Part shown: one piece after another, positions 63,066 through 64,000 of the stretch
Numbering within the stretch: the stretch's first letter is position 1
How the letters are laid out: each line of letters opens with the position of its first letter
Notes under the pieces: model-generated
What the model was told of the DNA's origin: nothing
The model's input: only the letters and a program-made list of their open reading frames with translations
Database searches by the model: none
Origin: Dietzia sp. ANT_WB102
GTDB taxonomy: Bacteria > Actinomycetota > Actinomycetes > Mycobacteriales > Mycobacteriaceae
Length of the DNA: 64,000 bases
Direction: 5' to 3'
NCBI RefSeq assembly: GCF_008369165.1
Contig: NZ_VOBA01000001.1
Coordinates: 930,001 to 994,000 of the forward strand
Program-made: the position numbers and the translations under genes

Positions 63066-63649
63066 GAGGTGACCGCGCGCATGCTCCACACGCTCGGTCC
63101 GTCGGGACGTTCGGAGCAGGCGACAGTCGAGAACCCGTACCGCTGGTAGAGCTGTACGTTACGGGGATCAGAGGTCTCCAACACGACGTTGCGGGCACCC
63201 CGCTGCGCTGCGGTGTCGAGCCCGAACGTCACGAGCGCTCCGCCGAGTCCGCTGCCCTGCCGGGTCGGGTGCACGCCGAGGGTCTCGAGGCGCCACGTCC
63301 CGGGCCGCCCGGGTTCGGATTCCTCGGCCGGTGGTCCGCTCTCGCCCTGTCCGAGCCGGTCCAGCCGGTCGCCGTGGAGCGCGATGATCTGCCGGACCGT
63401 CTCGGCGTCGGGCTCGGGGGCGTCCGGCGGGAGCAGCGCGATCACCCCGTCTGCGGAATCGGTGACGCCGACGATCCCGTGCTGGTGCGCGTGCCGCAGG
63501 TACAGGTACTGGAGCGCACGTAGGCGTTCAGCGTAGTCGTCGTCGGGGATGACGTACCGGGTCCAGGGGTAGTCGGCGAACGCGGCCGCGAGTGTGTCGG
63601 CCGCGAGGGGCAGGGCATCGGCGTCCGCGAGACGGGGACAGGGGGTCAT
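63062..63649 (-). CDS. GNAT family N-acetyltransferase
   Basis: This is a 195-residue acetyltransferase with motif A (LETLGVHPTRQGSGLGGALVTFGLD, about 120-144) that binds acetyl-CoA, and motif B in ARNVVLETSDPRNVQLYQRYGFSTVA. It is similar to Gcn5-type proteins acting on small molecules. Substrate unknown. It is convergent with hisN, with a 4-bp stop overlap. No Shine-Dalgarno or -10 box is convincing, so the ATG at 63649 is provisional. Confidence 0.82.
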   Translation of the reverse strand: MTPCPRLADADALPLAADTLAAAFADYPWTRYVIPDDDYAERLRALQYLYLRHAHQHGIVGVTDSADGVIALLPPDAPEPDAETVRQIIALHGDRLDRLGQGESGPPAEESEPGRPGTWRLETLGVHPTRQGSGLGGALVTFGLDTAAQRGARNVVLETSDPRNVQLYQRYGFSTVACSERPDGPSVWSMRAVTS

Positions 63650-63713
63650 AGGTCGATCACCCCGAGCACGTTATCGGCCCCGGCGGGGCGCACTTGGCGA
63701 GAGTCGGACCGGA

Positions 63714-63729
63714 TGCGACGTGTATCACA
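63714..63729 (+). promoter_or_regulatory. CRP/GlxR-like operator
   Basis: TGCGACGTGTATCACA matches TGTGA-N6-TCACA at 9 of 10 defined positions, though its centre lacks the TA step. It lies 18 nt before the MFS ATG and just upstream of a possible -10, so repression or activation is possible. Confidence 0.4.
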
Positions 63730-63735
63730 TTCGGC

Positions 63736-63741
63736 TAGAAC
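63736..63741 (+). promoter_or_regulatory. Possible -10 box for leaderless MFS gene
   Basis: TAGAAC is followed by 6 nt and ATG 63748. The same hexamer and spacing occur before tpx. Confidence 0.4.
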
Positions 63742-63747
63742 CGATCC

Positions 63748-64000
63748 ATGGAGCATCGATCCCGGGGTGAGGCGTCCCCCGACACCACGTCCGGGTCCGG
63801 TAAGCGCAAGCTCGGGACCATCACCACGGCAGTTCCCGCCCGGATGGACCGCCTGCCCTGGGCAGGTTTCCACTGGAAGGTCATCATCGGTCTGGGCACG
63901 GTGTGGATCCTCGACGGCCTCGAGGTCACCCTCATCGGGTCCCTGGCCGCGCGGCTGGTCGAACCGGGCAGTGGCCTGGCCATCACGGAGAGCCAGATCG
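63748..64000 (+). CDS. MFS transporter, 5' part (cut by window end)
   Basis: The first 84 codons are present and open to the window edge. A polar, charged N-terminus precedes [19 protein letters not shown], a motif typical of an MFS subfamily whose members begin with an MDRLPW...HW segment and a TM1 containing [12 protein letters not shown]. It is probably a sugar- or organic-acid-type permease. The ATG 63748 fits both the TAGAAC box and the operator at 63714. The rest of the gene lies beyond this window. Confidence 0.72.
   Translation, partial: MEHRSRGEASPDTTSGSGKRKLGTITTAVPARMDRLPWAGFHWKVIIGLGTVWILDGLEVTLIGSLAARLVEPGSGLAITESQI

Noticed and set aside
1-64000. CRISPR arrays, tRNA, rRNA, insertion sequences, prophage or integrase genes
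   Set aside because: I looked for direct-repeat arrays, cloverleaf-like sequences, transposase or integrase motifs and found none. The only repeats are two-copy tandem units.

Overview
This window looks like chromosomal DNA of a high-GC, mycolic-acid-type actinobacterium (order Mycobacteriales). Gene content points to Dietzia or a close relative, which is an inference because there is no rRNA here. The evidence is a 10-methylstearate (tuberculostearate) gene pair tmsA-tmsB, a SigK/RskA/MPT83-type module beside it, GpgS, a lipoprotein PBP of the Rv2864c type, an LdtMt2-like L,D-transpeptidase, a Tat-exported DUF1906 protein, an MMPL transporter, HisN, and an FMN riboswitch in front of ribM. 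I see no phage, insertion sequence, CRISPR, tRNA or rRNA, so it reads as ordinary chromosomal backbone. About 70 genes are called. Many starts have a TANNNT-like -10 box 6-8 nt upstream and no ribosome binding site, so leaderless mRNAs are probably common.

Layout. 1-5 kb: a 41-codon mini-gene under a CRP/GlxR-like site, a small acidic protein, dapA, an SDR, DUF1906, an ABM monooxygenase and cysE. 5-11.3 kb: a response regulator and histidine kinase arranged tail-to-tail, an FMN reductase, tpx, an alkA/class III cyclase operon, a DUF218 protein, a nadE fossil and a DUF2599 lipoprotein. 11.4-15.3 kb: a 38-codon PorA/PorH-like mini-protein, DUF1697, SRPBCC, type I aroD, DUF4262 and a patatin. 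15.4-22.2 kb: tmsAB, then the rskA/sigK/molybdopterin-oxidoreductase operon diverging from a fasciclin lipoprotein with a SigK-like promoter. 22.3-37.2 kb: acyl-CoA dehydrogenase/SDR, PBP lipoprotein, DUF4112, two CNNM/CorC proteins, POT transporter, Ldt, a quinone oxidoreductase, dapC-like aminotransferase and a Rieske lipoprotein. 37.4-43 kb: FMN riboswitch-ribM, MFS/methyltransferase/PIG-L and gpgS. 43-52 kb: acyl-CoA dehydrogenase/phosphotransferase/phosphatase operon, then a coupled hydrolase-MMPL-lipocalin-TIGR01777 operon and a TetR regulator. 52-64 kb: slipin/NfeD, CDF exporter, nitrilase-family hydrolase, small membrane proteins, a glycine-betaine-type ABC operon, hisN, GNAT and the start of an MFS gene.

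Most of the genes serve the envelope: membrane fatty-acid modification, cell-wall crosslinking, envelope lipid or solute transport, and secreted lipoproteins. The most interesting items are the two mini-proteins, the compact SigK-type regulon, the hydrolase-MMPL-lipocalin operon with a candidate operator, the convergent two-component pair, the nadE remnant, and an unusual ribosome binding site hairpin before a CorC gene.
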